DNA of 64,000 nt, taken from positions 64,463,290 to 64,527,289 of the forward strand of contig NC_087063.1 of NCBI RefSeq assembly GCF_963678635.1. The letters are read 5' to 3'. The DNA is from Symsagittifera roscoffensis (Eukaryota > Xenacoelomorpha > Acoela > Convolutidae). The position numbers were made by a program, and so were the translations under genes. Below are positions 18,370 through 30,235 of the stretch, piece by piece. Each line of letters starts with the position of its first letter. Positions within the stretch are counted from its first letter, which is position 1. The notes beneath the pieces are model-generated. The model was not told the DNA's origin, made no database searches, and saw only the letters and a list, made by a program, of their open reading frames with translations.

Positions 18370-19245
18370 TTCATTCGCATAAAGTTTGTTCAATGTTTCA
18401 ACAAAAAAATCCGAGAACTGTTATAAAACTGTTTTGTATGTTTTCAGAGTTTAATTATTGTAGAATTTGTTTTTACCAAAGAAATTTTGAATTTTTTTTT
18501 CTTAACAATTCAATTATAACTAGGAACGCTGGCAGATTGCTGAAAAATTACCCTGGAAGATAAAAAATGGAAATGAATAAAGTTAACTGGCTCGTTAATG
18601 TACGTTAATGAATAATCAAAAAGTATGGTGCAAGCTGCATTCAAGAAAATGAATAATATATAATAAAATTAGCTGGACCAATTGTAAAGTAAAATGCAAT
18701 TTCTTTGAAAAGTATTTAACATATTTTCGTTCGGTAAAAATTATTAAGCTTCATAGTAAAAGAATGAGCAGAAGCGATTTCGCTGATTGAGACCTACTGA
18801 GTTAAGCAACTCAACAGTCATCAGATGAAAAAGAGAATTCGAGGGGCAAGAGAAAAATACCAGACGAATAAAATAGACCAAAATAAAGTTAAAACAATTT
18901 GTTAAAACAATTTGTAATTATTTTTGATTGAGACACTTATTTCAAAGTTCAGACCGGCATGGTATTTCGGCTAACATTGCTGTCTGGTAGGTGATTACAA
19001 GATGTCAAAGTCAAGTATGATGTGGGTGTTTTGCGGGAACTGAGAAAAATAAACCAGGCCGTGTTTTTTAATGCAAAAACAAACAAATTCTTTTTTTCCC
19101 ATTCTCCCCGCCACTACTTGCAAGAGACTAGTCTCTCCCACAATTAAGTCCTTACGCGCACCTTTTAAATTAAATTGCTCCCATGCAATTTAGCCCGCAG
19201 ATATCTAGAAAAAGGCGTTAGGTATTCACAATTCTACAAAAAAAG
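18370..19245. other. AT-rich stretch, no supported gene
   Basis: A short plus frame ending SSDEKENSRGKRKIPDE near 18822-18890 is coding-like but only about 20 codons long and lacks clear borders. No RNA gene or strong repeat is seen. Confidence 0.35.
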
Positions 19246-20575
19246 CGCACACTGGAGTTTCATGGATAATGATAGATTATATTGGTTTTCATTGTCAGTT
19301 TCAAAAATATGAAAAAAAATAGTAGTATTTGATGAAAAATGGAATATAATCATTACGAGGACAAACTGTGCTCTGAATAGGCGGTCAACTTGGTGTTTGC
19401 CAATAAAATTAATTTTAATCAATTATAACTTATTGTGATTAATTTTTTCCGATGTGTTCCTTAATGGACTATCAGTATAATAAAAACTTGACAGTTACTT
19501 TTTGGCTTCCCGCATTTAACAAAAGCGAAAAAAATTGATTATAATGGATTTTGTGGCCTAAAACATTGTCAATATAATCGATTCCCATGTTACGCTCAGA
19601 CGACAAAATTGGTCTAACAATGGATTTAAATTCATTTTTCTCTCGTAAAACATATTGCGTTATAATTCATTTGAAACCCATTATAATGGATTAGAAAATA
19701 ATAAGCATATCACATTAAAATGGACTTTTTCCATTTTATTTTTGTTTTGCGTCGTGCAATGTTTTACAACAATTTCTGGATTTATCTAATAAGTAATGCG
19801 GAAACTTTGCAAACGAGCGTACGGCCTATTCCATTTCTAAAACTAAACTCAAATTGCAAAAGTATTTCGTTAACCTCTCCCCCTTAACGTTTGCCCTTTT
19901 GCCCCCTCCCCACACCTGAACATCACCCACCCCCCCTTCCCCCACCTGATCACCTGAGACATCCCTCACTTGAATCCCCGCCCGCTCATCAATCAACGCA
20001 AAACCCTCCCCCCTCGACCTGATCTAACCCAACCACCCCTCTCTTCCTTGAACCACACCCAACTCCCCGCACTTGATCCGGTTCAGGTAGGATGGATGCG
20101 TGAGGGGAGGAGTTGGTTCAGTACGGGTTCATGTGGAGGAGGGTGGTTGGTTCAGTGGTAGAGGTACAAAGGAAGCAAAGGGGCAAACATTGGGGGGTTT
20201 CAAGGGGGCAATTGTTCAAAGGAACGTAATTCAGTTATTGAGTAACATAAAACACTAACAAAAACATCAAAGTTCCACAAAAATATAAATTGAACAACAA
20301 GTAACCAAAAATAGTTTAAAATGTGGAAAAGACTTTATGTGCGTTGAAATTCGCATCTCAATAAAATAGAGAAAAATCGATTATTCGCGATTTTCATTGT
20401 CAGTGTCAACAAAAGTGAAAACAAAATTGAATATAATGAAGTTTTTGCCTCGAAAAGAAGTAATACTATAATCCATTTTTATTTGGTTAGAATCGATGTT
20501 ATTTTTTAAGTTTTGTGGACACTGACAGTGAAACTCAATTATAATTAATTTTTTTTCATGAAACTCCAATGTGCT
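19246..20575. mobile_element. Foldback element with a C-rich/G-rich core
   Basis: The ends are inverted copies: CACACTGGAGTTTCATG at 19248-19264 and, reversed, CACATTGGAGTTTCATG ending near 20573, with similarity for about 60 bases including CATTGTCAGT. Between them lie AT-rich segments with TATAATGGATT and TATAATCAATT motifs and a central core (19873-20210). No target-site duplication is visible. A related left end (CCGGAGTTTCAATGATAA) occurs at 24309. Confidence 0.55.
19873..20210. repeat. Pyrimidine-rich/purine-rich palindrome
   Basis: About 205 bases of C-rich plus strand are followed by 130 bases of G-rich plus strand. Matching parts include CGTTTGCCCTTTTGCCCCCT against AAGGGGCAAAC, and AACCACACCCAACTCC against GGAGTTGGTTC. 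The centre lies near 20080-20090. Either strand could fold, and the G-rich half could form quadruplexes. Confidence 0.75.
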
Positions 20576-20849
20576 TAACAGTTGTTGCATTAGGAACGTG
20601 CAAAAGTGAGATGGATTTTAACTTGTGTGTATTTCTTATCTTGAAAATTTTTTATTTTGTAAGCAAAGAAATTTTCAACCTGGTGTGCAATTTTGTTCCT
20701 TCTCAACGTTTTCTTTTTTTTTGTTTCTCATATTTTGCAGGCATTTAGTCGCACAATTATCCAATTTTTTCCTTATCCAAATTAAACCCCTTTTTTCTTC
20801 CATCTGCTATTCATATGTTTATACCAACCCCATACCGGCTCTCCTAGTT

Positions 20850-20885
20850 TAACCCCTACTTCTAGGGGTATAAATATATTGTAAG
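20850..20885 (+). promoter_or_regulatory. Small hairpin next to a TATA-like box
   Basis: CCCCTACTTCTAGGGG forms a short stem directly followed by TATAAATATA. There is no gene evident downstream, so significance is doubtful. Confidence 0.2.
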
Positions 20886-21515
20886 AATGAATGGTTATGC
20901 TAGCACTTTGGTTGAGTGGCAAGGCTGATATTCAAAAATAACATACTTATATAAAACGATAGAGTTGATATGTCAATAACTTTCAACATTTTAGATCAGA
21001 ACAGCTCAAGTTGAGAAAATTTTTTTAAATGAGGTAGTCATATCTGCAGAAACTGCATCTCGAGTTTCGTGCAGAAGACTGATTTGGATTTTTTTGTTTC
21101 TCTTCAGTGTTACTACGTCTAAAAAAGTTGATAGTATCATCAGTAGGAGTTTCTTGGGTGTTACGTTTTATCTGCATCCTCACTTTTATATTTTTATATT
21201 CCTTTGGTATAAGAGAAAGTAGAAAAAAGCTCACCTTATGAAACCTCATTTTGTCCAGGTGAAGTCACTGCTTAATTCACATTATCTTTTGATTTTTTTG
21301 AAGTATTTTGGGTTTATCTTAATTTTGATTAGTTAGTTTTGATTAGAAAGTCAGTCGGAGCAAGGTTGGCAGAGCAGATGAATTTTATAGTTTCGGACTT
21401 TTTGAAGCTCAGTTTCTGACCAGTTGAAGTGTTTTTTGACCAATAAAAGCTAAATAAATCTAAATGGTCAAACAATTGTTTCCTTTGCCGTATTTTCTGT
21501 TTCAAAGACAATAAG

Positions 21516-22033
21516 ACTGCTCGTATCAGGTCGTTGGCCCCAAATATTCCGACTGCTAAAGTCTATGGAGAGGTAGCATCATGAAAATTTGAATGTAAAA
21601 AAAAATAAAATATTTTTTTGACATTTTTGCGAAAATCATCCCCTACACGCCATATTAAGTGCAACGTGATCAATTTCGCTCCTAGTAACAAATCAATAAT
21701 GGCAAAAAAGCTTCTTTTAACCAATTGGAACGATTTTTAAGATGGATTATATCTCCGCTTACGCGTTAATAGCTCGAAATATATTGCGCGTTAATTGTCC
21801 CAAATTGGTCAAAATGGCCAAAATGGCAATCTTTAAACCCTCATAACTTTACGAAAAATGATCACAGGTGTTTCAAATTTCGTTTCAAATTTAAGCTCAG
21901 GACAACAATAGCTTTTGACTGATATAAAAAAATCCCGTCAAAATGGCTAGATAAGAAATCGAAATTTGTCTGAAGATAAAACCCATCCCGAGCACAATTA
22001 TTTTGTTATTTCGTTACAAAAGTCGGAACAATA
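21516..22033 (+). mobile_element. Mobile repeat, subfamily 1 copy (plus)
   Basis: Full-length relative of the 53.9-kb units: starts ACTGCTCGTATCAGG, passes through CTCCGCTTACGCGTTAATAG and GATCACAGGTG, and ends AAAAGTCGGAACAATAA. The hairpin near its left end is mutated. Confidence 0.85.
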
Positions 22034-22374
22034 ATTTCTGTTCTTTTTTATTTTCAATTGTTTCTTTTTATTTTGAATTTGCGCTTGAAATTGATTATTC
22101 GTCATTTTGAGAAGCATCTAAAAATATGGCTAAGTTTAACAATTTTTGGACAATTTTGTTGCATCAGTTAAACTGCTTACCTCCAAATACTAACTTTTTG
22201 GTAAATCTTAGATTAAAACCGGTGTTTCGAATCAGAGTTTATACAAATTAAAAAAGGCGCAAAACTGTTCTTATTGCTCTAATCTTTTGTAACAAAAGTT
22301 TTAGTACTGTTTTCACAAAAACTATAACTTCTGCCCGATTTTGAGTTTCACTTTTTTCGTTTCTCTTTGACATT

Positions 22375-22841
22375 TTATATTAAGACTTTCGAAGGAAGTG
22401 ATGTGCTCGGTATGTTTTTTATCAAGACAAGTTTCAACTTTTAAGTTAGCCTTTCTCGAGGGATTTGTTTTCATATCAGCCAAAAAAATATTTTTATCCT
22501 GAGCTCATTTTAAAAAGATGTTTCAGATGTGATAATTTTTGTAAAATTGTGGGGGTTTGAAAATTGCCAATTCGGCCAAATTGGGACAATCAACGCAAAA
22601 TGTTTTTCGTTCTGTTAGCGCTTAGCGAAGATTTAATTCCTCCTAGAAGTCGTTGCAACTTGGTTGAAGCAGACTATTTGCCATAATTAATTATTTTTTA
22701 ATAGGAGCGTTATCTATCACTTTGTTTTTTATATGACGTGTGGGGAATGATGAAAAATCACTAAAAACTTTAGACGAACACTGCTCCATAAGCTTATAAA
22801 AGCGATCCAGTTAACCAGGTCTTTGCCCTGATACGAGCAGT
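22375..22841 (-). mobile_element. Mobile repeat, subfamily 1 copy (minus)
   Basis: The same family inverted, 340 bases from the previous copy. It ends with GCCCTGATACGAGCAGT. The two form a large imperfect inverted repeat. Confidence 0.8.
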
Positions 22842-22984
22842 CCTGTTTCGAATCAGTGTTGCAACGACTTCTAGGAGGAATTAAGTAGATTTAAAATTTC
22901 TTCCACTGGTTGAGAATAGGATCATTTCTATGTGGTAAATTAAATTTAATAAGTAGAAGCTTCCTGCTTTCACCAATATTATTC

Positions 22985-23205
22985 GTCTATAAATTTTTAA
23001 TTATTTTAATTGATATCGAGCACAACTCAAAAGACAAACTAACATTGCTTCTAGTCTTTTTCAAGGAAACCCATTTTCTCAAGAAAAAAGTTCAAGGTCA
23101 TTTAGAACAAATGGAAGAATTCTTAAACTTTTGCCTAAGCTTGATTTTGCCGCAAAATGAATATTGTTGCACAATAAATTTCAAAATTCTGAGGTTAAAT
23201 CTGAG
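22985..23205 (+). CDS. Candidate exon with donor site, unknown gene
   Basis: Open frame with coding-like residues (DIEHNSKDKLTLLLVFFKET, then KKKVQGHLEQMEEFLNFCLS). The segment ends at CTGAG|GTAATT, a good splice donor (GT at 23206-23207). The frame stays open to its left to 22910 but with a T-rich composition, so the exon start is unclear. No family recognised. Confidence 0.3.
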
Positions 23206-23209
23206 GTAA

Positions 23210-24308
23210 TTACAGTGATTGAGCTACAATCGATTTATAGATATTATGTTGAAAAGACCCAAATACATCTATAAAAAATATTTGTTATCAACTAAATGAT
23301 TGTATTTTTTCAGGCTAACAAAAAAAGAGTTTGCTTGGACTTTTAATGACCAGTCATAAGTCTGCGAGAAAATCATTCGACAATATTATCGGTTCTTAAA
23401 CGTTTCTGAGCAGAAAATTTTTTTAAAATTCAAATAAATCTAAAAGAGATGAAAAATCATAAAGTAAAAAAGTCGAAAAATAGAAGCGAAAACTTTGTTA
23501 GGCATTGCACTCTTGTTAAACAGCATAGGTTTGAAGTAGATTTTTTTGAAACTATTTGTTTTGAGTTTCTACAAGACAAAAACAACCGACAAATCAGAAT
23601 TGACATAAAATCAAAGGAATTTTAAACAAAAAAAAGCCAAGACAAGGTGTCTGCAAACCAACATTTTAGTGGTCAAAAAACTAGAAAAAAAAAGAGTTTT
23701 TCAGAGGAAAAAACTTCAAGAAAAGAAAAACTTATATCTGATATAGCATTTCATAATTTTTTTTGCAATTGATCGTGCAAAAATACAGAAAAAATTTTGA
23801 TAACAATCAAAATGGGTTAATTTGAAATATGTTTGGCGTTTAAAACTGTGTAGTTGTATGAGCAACAAAAATAAAAAAAAAATGAGCTGGGCTTTGGCTT
23901 GATTGCATTCAACTTATGTGACATGAATAATCCCTATACTTTCTAATATTCGCAAAAATTGAAAAATATACTGAAAAATGTTGAAGAAAGAGAATCAAAA
24001 TTAAGCACAGAGGCTTTGCAGTTTTTTCTACTAGAAAAATGAAGTGAAGTTATTGTGAACAACTTTCAGTACTTGCCATTAAACTAAGTGTCCACTAGAA
24101 TGAACTTGCAGTTTCCCTTTTACAAGCAATCAATTTCAAAACTTTGCTTGGCGCTTAACCTCTACCAAATCACTCTTACCAGCTAAAATAATTTAGGAAT
24201 CCAAATTTTTGGATTTAAATTAGAAAAATCATTGCGTTGCTGTAAGAAAACGTACTAATCGTGCGCAAAAGCATACAAAAATTTAAATTCATTCATTCAT
24301 TACCTGCA
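23210..24308. other. AT-rich stretch, nothing supported
   Basis: No long frame, tandem repeat or recognisable mobile end on either strand. Confidence 0.4.
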
Positions 24309-24589
24309 CCGGAGTTTCAATGATAACAATTAATTATAAGAGGAAGATGTTGTTTTTGAAAGGTTTTTGAAGGGTCATTTTGATCAACTTTATTGCAAAT
24401 TGGACCATGAAATCGGTTAAAATGTCATCAAAACTGATTTTTTCCTTAAAAACACAATTCATTAAAAGCCATTCAATTCAACAACAAACCATTTATTTTT
24501 CATTTAATAGATTATAATGGATTATAATTTCTTTATATATGTTTTTTTTTTAAAAATGAAAAAACTGCAAACGTTTTCTGTACTAACGG

Positions 24590-24945
24590 CCTGCTCAAAA
24601 TCTAAACCCGCTCAATTTGTATATAACGCTCGCTCAACCCTCCCTCAGCTTTCTGCCCCTCCTCCAGTGCTTACTCCTCCCAATTTTACTCCCTGGATTA
24701 CCAAGGTTCCCCCGTTTTCCACACCGCACGTTTAACGCCTCAATTTGACAAAGCCCCGTTTACCCCTAGATCACTTTTATTGTCGACTCCTCCCCTTTTA
24801 TTAAACCCCTCAGGTCAACAGTTCCCTCCCCCCAGTTTACCCGCTATATATCTTCCCACGTTAACTGCCCCATCCTCTCCTCACGGTTACCCCCTAGATA
24901 ACCGCACCTCCAGCTTACCAACCCACCGCTGCACCAGCTGACTTA
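24590..24945 (+). repeat. C-rich strand-asymmetric degenerate repeat
   Basis: A 350-base tract with very few G on the plus strand and recurring GTTTACCCC, TTAAACCCCTC and GGTTACCCCCTAG motifs at about 25-35 base intervals. The minus strand is correspondingly G-rich with runs of three to six G. Confidence 0.7.
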
Positions 24946-25016
24946 GGGGGGGGGGTCTTGGCGGAAATTTTTTGAAAATCCGTCTCCCCCTCGAGAAAAT
25001 CCTAGATCCGCCCCTG
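24946..25016 (-). mobile_element. Truncated hAT-type miniature element
   Basis: Only the terminal part remains, ending CTCGAGAAAATCCTAG, then ATCCGCCCCTG, matching the ends of the elements at 34-37.5 kb in reverse. Confidence 0.7.
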
Positions 25017-25360
25017 CCCCGCTGACACCTCCCACGACCTCCTTAAATATCGCTCCAAGTTTACATAAATTTCGCCGTTTACCTCCTAAGTTTTTTGTGG
25101 GTATGCGAAAAAAATGTGAACATAAAAATTGAAACAAGATGACGATTTTTTAAGCTTTATTAAATTTCATTTTTTCTAATGCAACCAGCGTTATGCCAAA
25201 AGGAACTGGAAAATTTTGAATTTGCAAAACAGTGTTTAAACGTTTCAGTTTAATTGATCTTTATCCATTGTGAACGATTCAAATAGAATTTATTGGTTGA
25301 CAAATGTTATATTATAACCCATTTTTGATTGATTATGATAGACTATTTTCATTTTTGGAA

Positions 25361-27300
25361 CCAATAGAATCCAATAGAATCAATGAGTACTCACCAAATT
25401 CAAGTGCGGGTATCAATTTAGATCGTTTGCGTGAAACTTTGTGTCATTTTATGCAACCTTTCTTGTTCAATTTTTTGTAGTTGCTCGGATTAATCAGAAA
25501 AAAAGTATTGTAGGAAATTGTAAAACCTTTAGCTCAACTTTGAGCTCTTCTACAAATTTTTGAAGTATTGGAGAATTTTTACGCATACAGCAATGCGAGT
25601 CAGTAGTGTTTTTTAAGAGAGATGGAGGGGGAGGGGGAAGCAATCCCCTCTTCAGGAAATCAACTACCTCGCCGCTCAAAGATTCTATCTTTGGTACCTT
25701 TGCATGACACTCCTTTTTCAATGATTGACCTCAAAAACATTTTCTAATGGCATCTTCGTTGCCATTTTTATATACCCGTATTTAGCAAACACTCTGACTG
25801 AAAATACTTAATATCTAATTTGATTTTTTGTCCAAAATTCTCCATGAACTGATTTAATAAAGCATGGATTTTCTCCAAACATTTATCTACGAACTGTTTA
25901 AATAAAGCATAAATTTTCTCAAAAAAAAACCATTTTTGGTCTGTTTTTTATTTTCCTGTGGCGCGGATATTGCCTCAAAAGAGCATCATAATATTGCTTT
26001 GGGAATATTTTTTTTAAAATTCACCCACCCCCCTCAAAAAAGTACTAAATCTACTCCTGAATGCATTATATTGGAGCACAGAATAATTTTATCAAAGTTT
26101 CGCTATCAGCACTATGAGCACTACAATAGGGGAAACCGGTTGAAAATTTTTGAGTTTTAGACCAATTTTGAGCGAGTAAAGCGATCGAGTAACGTTCGTT
26201 GTACATGAATATTGGCTATTTAGGCTGAAAAAGCGTGATTTTACTGAAAAGAAAACCAGCGTTGAAGAGTTTATTAAATCTTTTCTCGACCAAAAAAAGT
26301 TTCATACAAATTTACAAATTTAAAATTTCTAGAGCGAAAAAATTAGAAAAATGTTTTTCAACTTTTTCAATATTTTTTTTCATTTTTTGTTTGTTTATTT
26401 TTTGAAGACAATTGTTGTATTTTATGCCTAAATCACTTACTTTCTACGCAATTTTTTCCTGGTTATACGCAAATTTTTCCGCTTCACCGCGAATTTTTCA
26501 GCGAAATTAATTTCTACGCGAATCGTTCCGCCTTACCGCGATTTTTTTCTGGTTTCCCCAGAGATAGTTTGTTCAATTTTTGCAGATGAGTGCTTTTGAA
26601 GTTTATAGAAAAAATTAAAAAATTTCAAAGGTATTGCTGCGTGTGAAAGACAAATGCTAACATAATCATCCAGATCATGTTGTCAGAAGTTTCAATTGAT
26701 ATAATCAATATTTCATTTTCAATGGCAGAGGGCAATTATCAGAAACTCAAACGCTGTTAAAGTGAAATTGTCAAAATTATTCTGGTCAATGCGTTTCAAT
26801 TATTTGTAGGTTTGGTATGTTTTTCCACGCAAAACAGACCGCCTACTGTCATAAGCTGGCAAAAAATTAGTAAACTTACGTCATCGTTCCGAAATTCAAA
26901 GAAAAGAACAGAATGTTTGTGTTTTCGCTGTTTTTTATGCAAACCAATTTTAACAATTTAATTATTCTTTTTTCTCGACATTTTTTATACTGACATAATT
27001 TACTGATATCAATAGACTGCATCCAAATCAACAAAAAGTTTCACCTGCGACAAGTTTTTATCAAAAAATTAGCGAGCGAGGTAATTCGTCTTATGAAAGC
27101 TTAAGCAGCAATTAAAATCACCAATCTAAATTTGGAATAATCTTTCCAATCTATGTTTTAAGTTACCAGAAACAACACCTATAACAGACGCAATTTGTGT
27201 AAGCTTATATTAAAATGAAGAAAGACATACTAAGTATGTGCGATCTTTATTTGAATTTAAGATTAAATTATCAATTTATTAAAAAAAAAAACTAAATTTT
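25361..27300. other. AT-rich stretch, no supported gene
   Basis: Contains degenerate repeats of CGCGAATTTTTC (26430-26545). Apparent frames at 25494-25721 and 25936-26160 have no supporting signal. Confidence 0.35.
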
Positions 27301-27509
27301 TTACCTTGAAGGGCACTTGGATCTTTACAAATTTTATTTGCAAATTGTTTGTTTTGATTTTTGTGCAGATGTGTATTGCCTTTCAAGGCAAAGACGGATT
27401 TTGTTACGTTTGGAATGGTTTTTCATTCACTTATTTCAAGTTTGTACTATTCATTTTAACTGCAACCAATTTTTCGCAAAGCTAAGACAAGGTAGCTTAA
27501 GATTTTTCA

Positions 27510-30235
27510 TGATGAGTGAGCGTTTTTTATCAGTTTTTGTTAAACGCCTCTCGTGTGCAAAGAAACGAATCATTTCAAAATAAGTTGATGCAAGGAGAAA
27601 AAAATTTGTATCTCAATATTAGTGTTGGGCGAAAGTAGTAACAAGCAAAATAAGACTACCAGTATCAGGGCGAATTCTTGAATTTTGAAACTGCCTTTTT
27701 AGATCTTTAAAGTAGTGTTTTTTCATAAGTATGGGTAATTTTCTTTCTTTTTCAACACAAGACAAAAAACCTGCTTAATGATTTTAAAAAACTACGTCAT
27801 GAATTGTTTGCTAAAATTTTGAAGTTTTTTGGAGAAAAAACATTCCAAAAGTTAGAACAAAAACGAGTGTTGAAAGCGTTAAACTTTGATAAATTGCAGG
27901 AGTATCAATCTTTGTCCAAAATTTTTCATTCAGTAAACATCGCTCGCTGTAATATTTCCAATCGATTGCTGATCAAGTATGCAAAAGAGAGTTTGTAACC
28001 TTGATAATTCACACGAGCTATTTTGAAACCATCGAGTGACATAGCATGCCTTATTCGGAAGTGTACTCCTATCGTTTCTTTAAGGTCTATATAAAAAATA
28101 AACAAGTTTAAAGGAGGGGTCCCATCAAAAAAATTGAAAGTTAGTGTTCAATTCTAACAAACATATACATACGTTTAAAAACTTACTTCCTTTTCTGTGC
28201 TACGGGTGAGAAATAAACAGACTGATTATACTGTATCGACCGGAGCTAAGTTTTTTTGAAAAATTTTATTTTTAGTTATTTTTCCCCATTGTCAACGGCA
28301 AGCAAGTGCCAGAATGTGACAAAAAAATGTGACTATCAACATAATTTTGGAAATTATGAGTCAAAAATTTTGCTTCAAATCAACAAGGTTGTATCGGTGA
28401 ATCCAAAGCATTTTCCTAAATTTTCTTGAAAAACAAATATGAGTGAGCGCTTTCTAGCAGTTTGTTTTACCGCGTCTCGTGTCCAGCGAATCAAACAAAG
28501 GCAAGAAAATTATGAATTTTTTACTTGAAATTGAGTGTTGAACGAAATTATAAACAAGCAAATTAAGACCGCTCGTACCAAGACAAAGCCTTGAAAGTTC
28601 AAACTACCTTTTTGTTAGATATTAGAAGAGTGTTCTTTGAAAGAAAACTGATCACATCTTCAAAAAACTTCTCAAAACTCTATTTTTGAGATTTTTCTTC
28701 TGGAAATTTTCTAACCACATGCTATGTAAAAAAAGTTCTAAATTTTACACAGAATCAAAGTTCTAATGAAAGCAAATATCATGCATAAATTCAATTGGAA
28801 CAATTTTAAGTCAGATTAAATCTCCGCTTGCGCGTTAATAGCACAAAACATATCGAGCGTTAATTGCCCCATATTGGCCAAATTGACAATACTTAAAACC
28901 ATTTGAACTGACAAAAGTTTATGAAAGTGAATATATTTTTTTTAACGTTGAGCTCAAAATAATTAGAGGAAAATCGAAATTTGTTTTGAAAAAAACTGAA
29001 TCTCTTCGAATAAAGAGCTGAAGAAAGATCTTTTGAAAAGAGCTGATTTTTTAAAATTATCCAGCCACCTACATGAAAAAAAAGCAGAGTGATATATTTT
29101 GCCTAAACCAAATTTTAAAGAAAGCAAAAGCAAAAAAAACATGCATAAGTTCAACTTTGAATGATTTAAAAGACAGAATAAATCTACGTTTACTCGTTAA
29201 TGAACAAGATAAAAACTTAAGTCTGCCAAATTGATCTTTTTTTTAAACTAATTTTTTTTTCAAAATAAAATGTTTTTATTTATCTACAATTATTACCAGC
29301 AAGCAATGCCGAGAGCAAAAAATGCGACTATCAAGGTTGTACTTGCGTCAATTATCTTGCTTTGAATCAATATGGGATAGTTTTCAACGGGTTGATATCT
29401 CTGCATACGAAGCTAATTATCAGGCAAATAAACATTTTTTTGAAACTTCTGATGAATGAGCGCTTTTTAGCCGTTTTTTCCGCATCTCGTGGCCTGCGAA
29501 ACAATTCATTGCATAATTAACTAAGGCAAGAGGAAATTTTTTTTTTTGTAACTGACATTGAGTGTGGGGGAATTATTAACAAGTGAAATAAACCTGCACT
29601 TATCAGGTCCAGGTCTTGGATGTTTCAACTGCCTTTTATTAGATCTATAGAGAAGTGTTTATTTGAAAAAATATATGCGATCAAAAATAATTTTATAAAA
29701 ATTGCAGGTGAATATATATATATATATATTTTTATTTTTGAGCACAAGACAATAATAATTTTAAAATGTTTTTTTTTTAAAAAACCACGTCATAAAGAGG
29801 GCTAGTTAAAAAGTCGAAATTGTCTGGAGAAAAAAAAGCAATCCAAAATATAAAAAGCTGTATTTATTTGTATCATATTATGTTTTGCTGTTCAAGGCTG
29901 TGATAAACAACAAGTTTTTGATAAAAACTTTAAGCTCTGATCAATCGCAGGGGTGTCAGAGTTTGTCCAAATTTTTGCATACTGTAAGCATTGTTCGCTG
30001 TAATATTCCCAATCGATTGCTGATTAAATCTGCAATCAAAAAGAGTATGCAACCTTGATAATGCACATGAGGTAGTTTGAAACCTTGGAGTGACATACGG
30101 CATAATGGAATATGTTGCGACACTTGTTTGGAGTCTTTAGAAAGAAACCTAGGAGCGGCCTCAGAAAAGTTCAAAAATTAAGTAACCTATTCTAAAAAAT
30201 ACGCATACGTTTCAAAATTTAGATCTATTCTGAGC
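27510..30235 (+). repeat. Tandem array of about 1-kb units, mobile-repeat subfamily 3
   Basis: A shared block (GAGTGAGCGCTTTTTAGC, CTCGTG, then AATAAGACTGCTCGTA-like and AACTGCCTTTT) recurs from about 27514, 28441 and 29454, so the period is roughly 0.93-1.0 kb. A second block (GCTGTAATATTCCCAATCGA, TTGCTGAT, TGACATA) recurs at 27950 and 29998. Each unit contains a diverged subfamily-1 body (for example CTCCGCTTGCGCGTTAATAG near 28821). Open frames here (27317-27583, 27804-27998, 29620-29805) are not conserved between units. Confidence 0.65.

Larger units (their letters stand above)
24309..25360. mobile_element. Relative of the C-rich foldback element (partial)
   Basis: Begins with CCGGAGTTTCAATGATAA and AATTATAA, contains GATTATAATGGATTATAA and, as at 19-20 kb, a C-rich core (24590-24945). 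The right side has ATAACCCATTTTTGATTGATTA. It lacks a clear right inverted end and is interrupted by a hAT-like fragment. Confidence 0.4.

Noticed and set aside
29710-29730. TATATATATATATATA as a promoter
   Set aside because: A simple AT microsatellite in a degenerate repeat array with no gene downstream.
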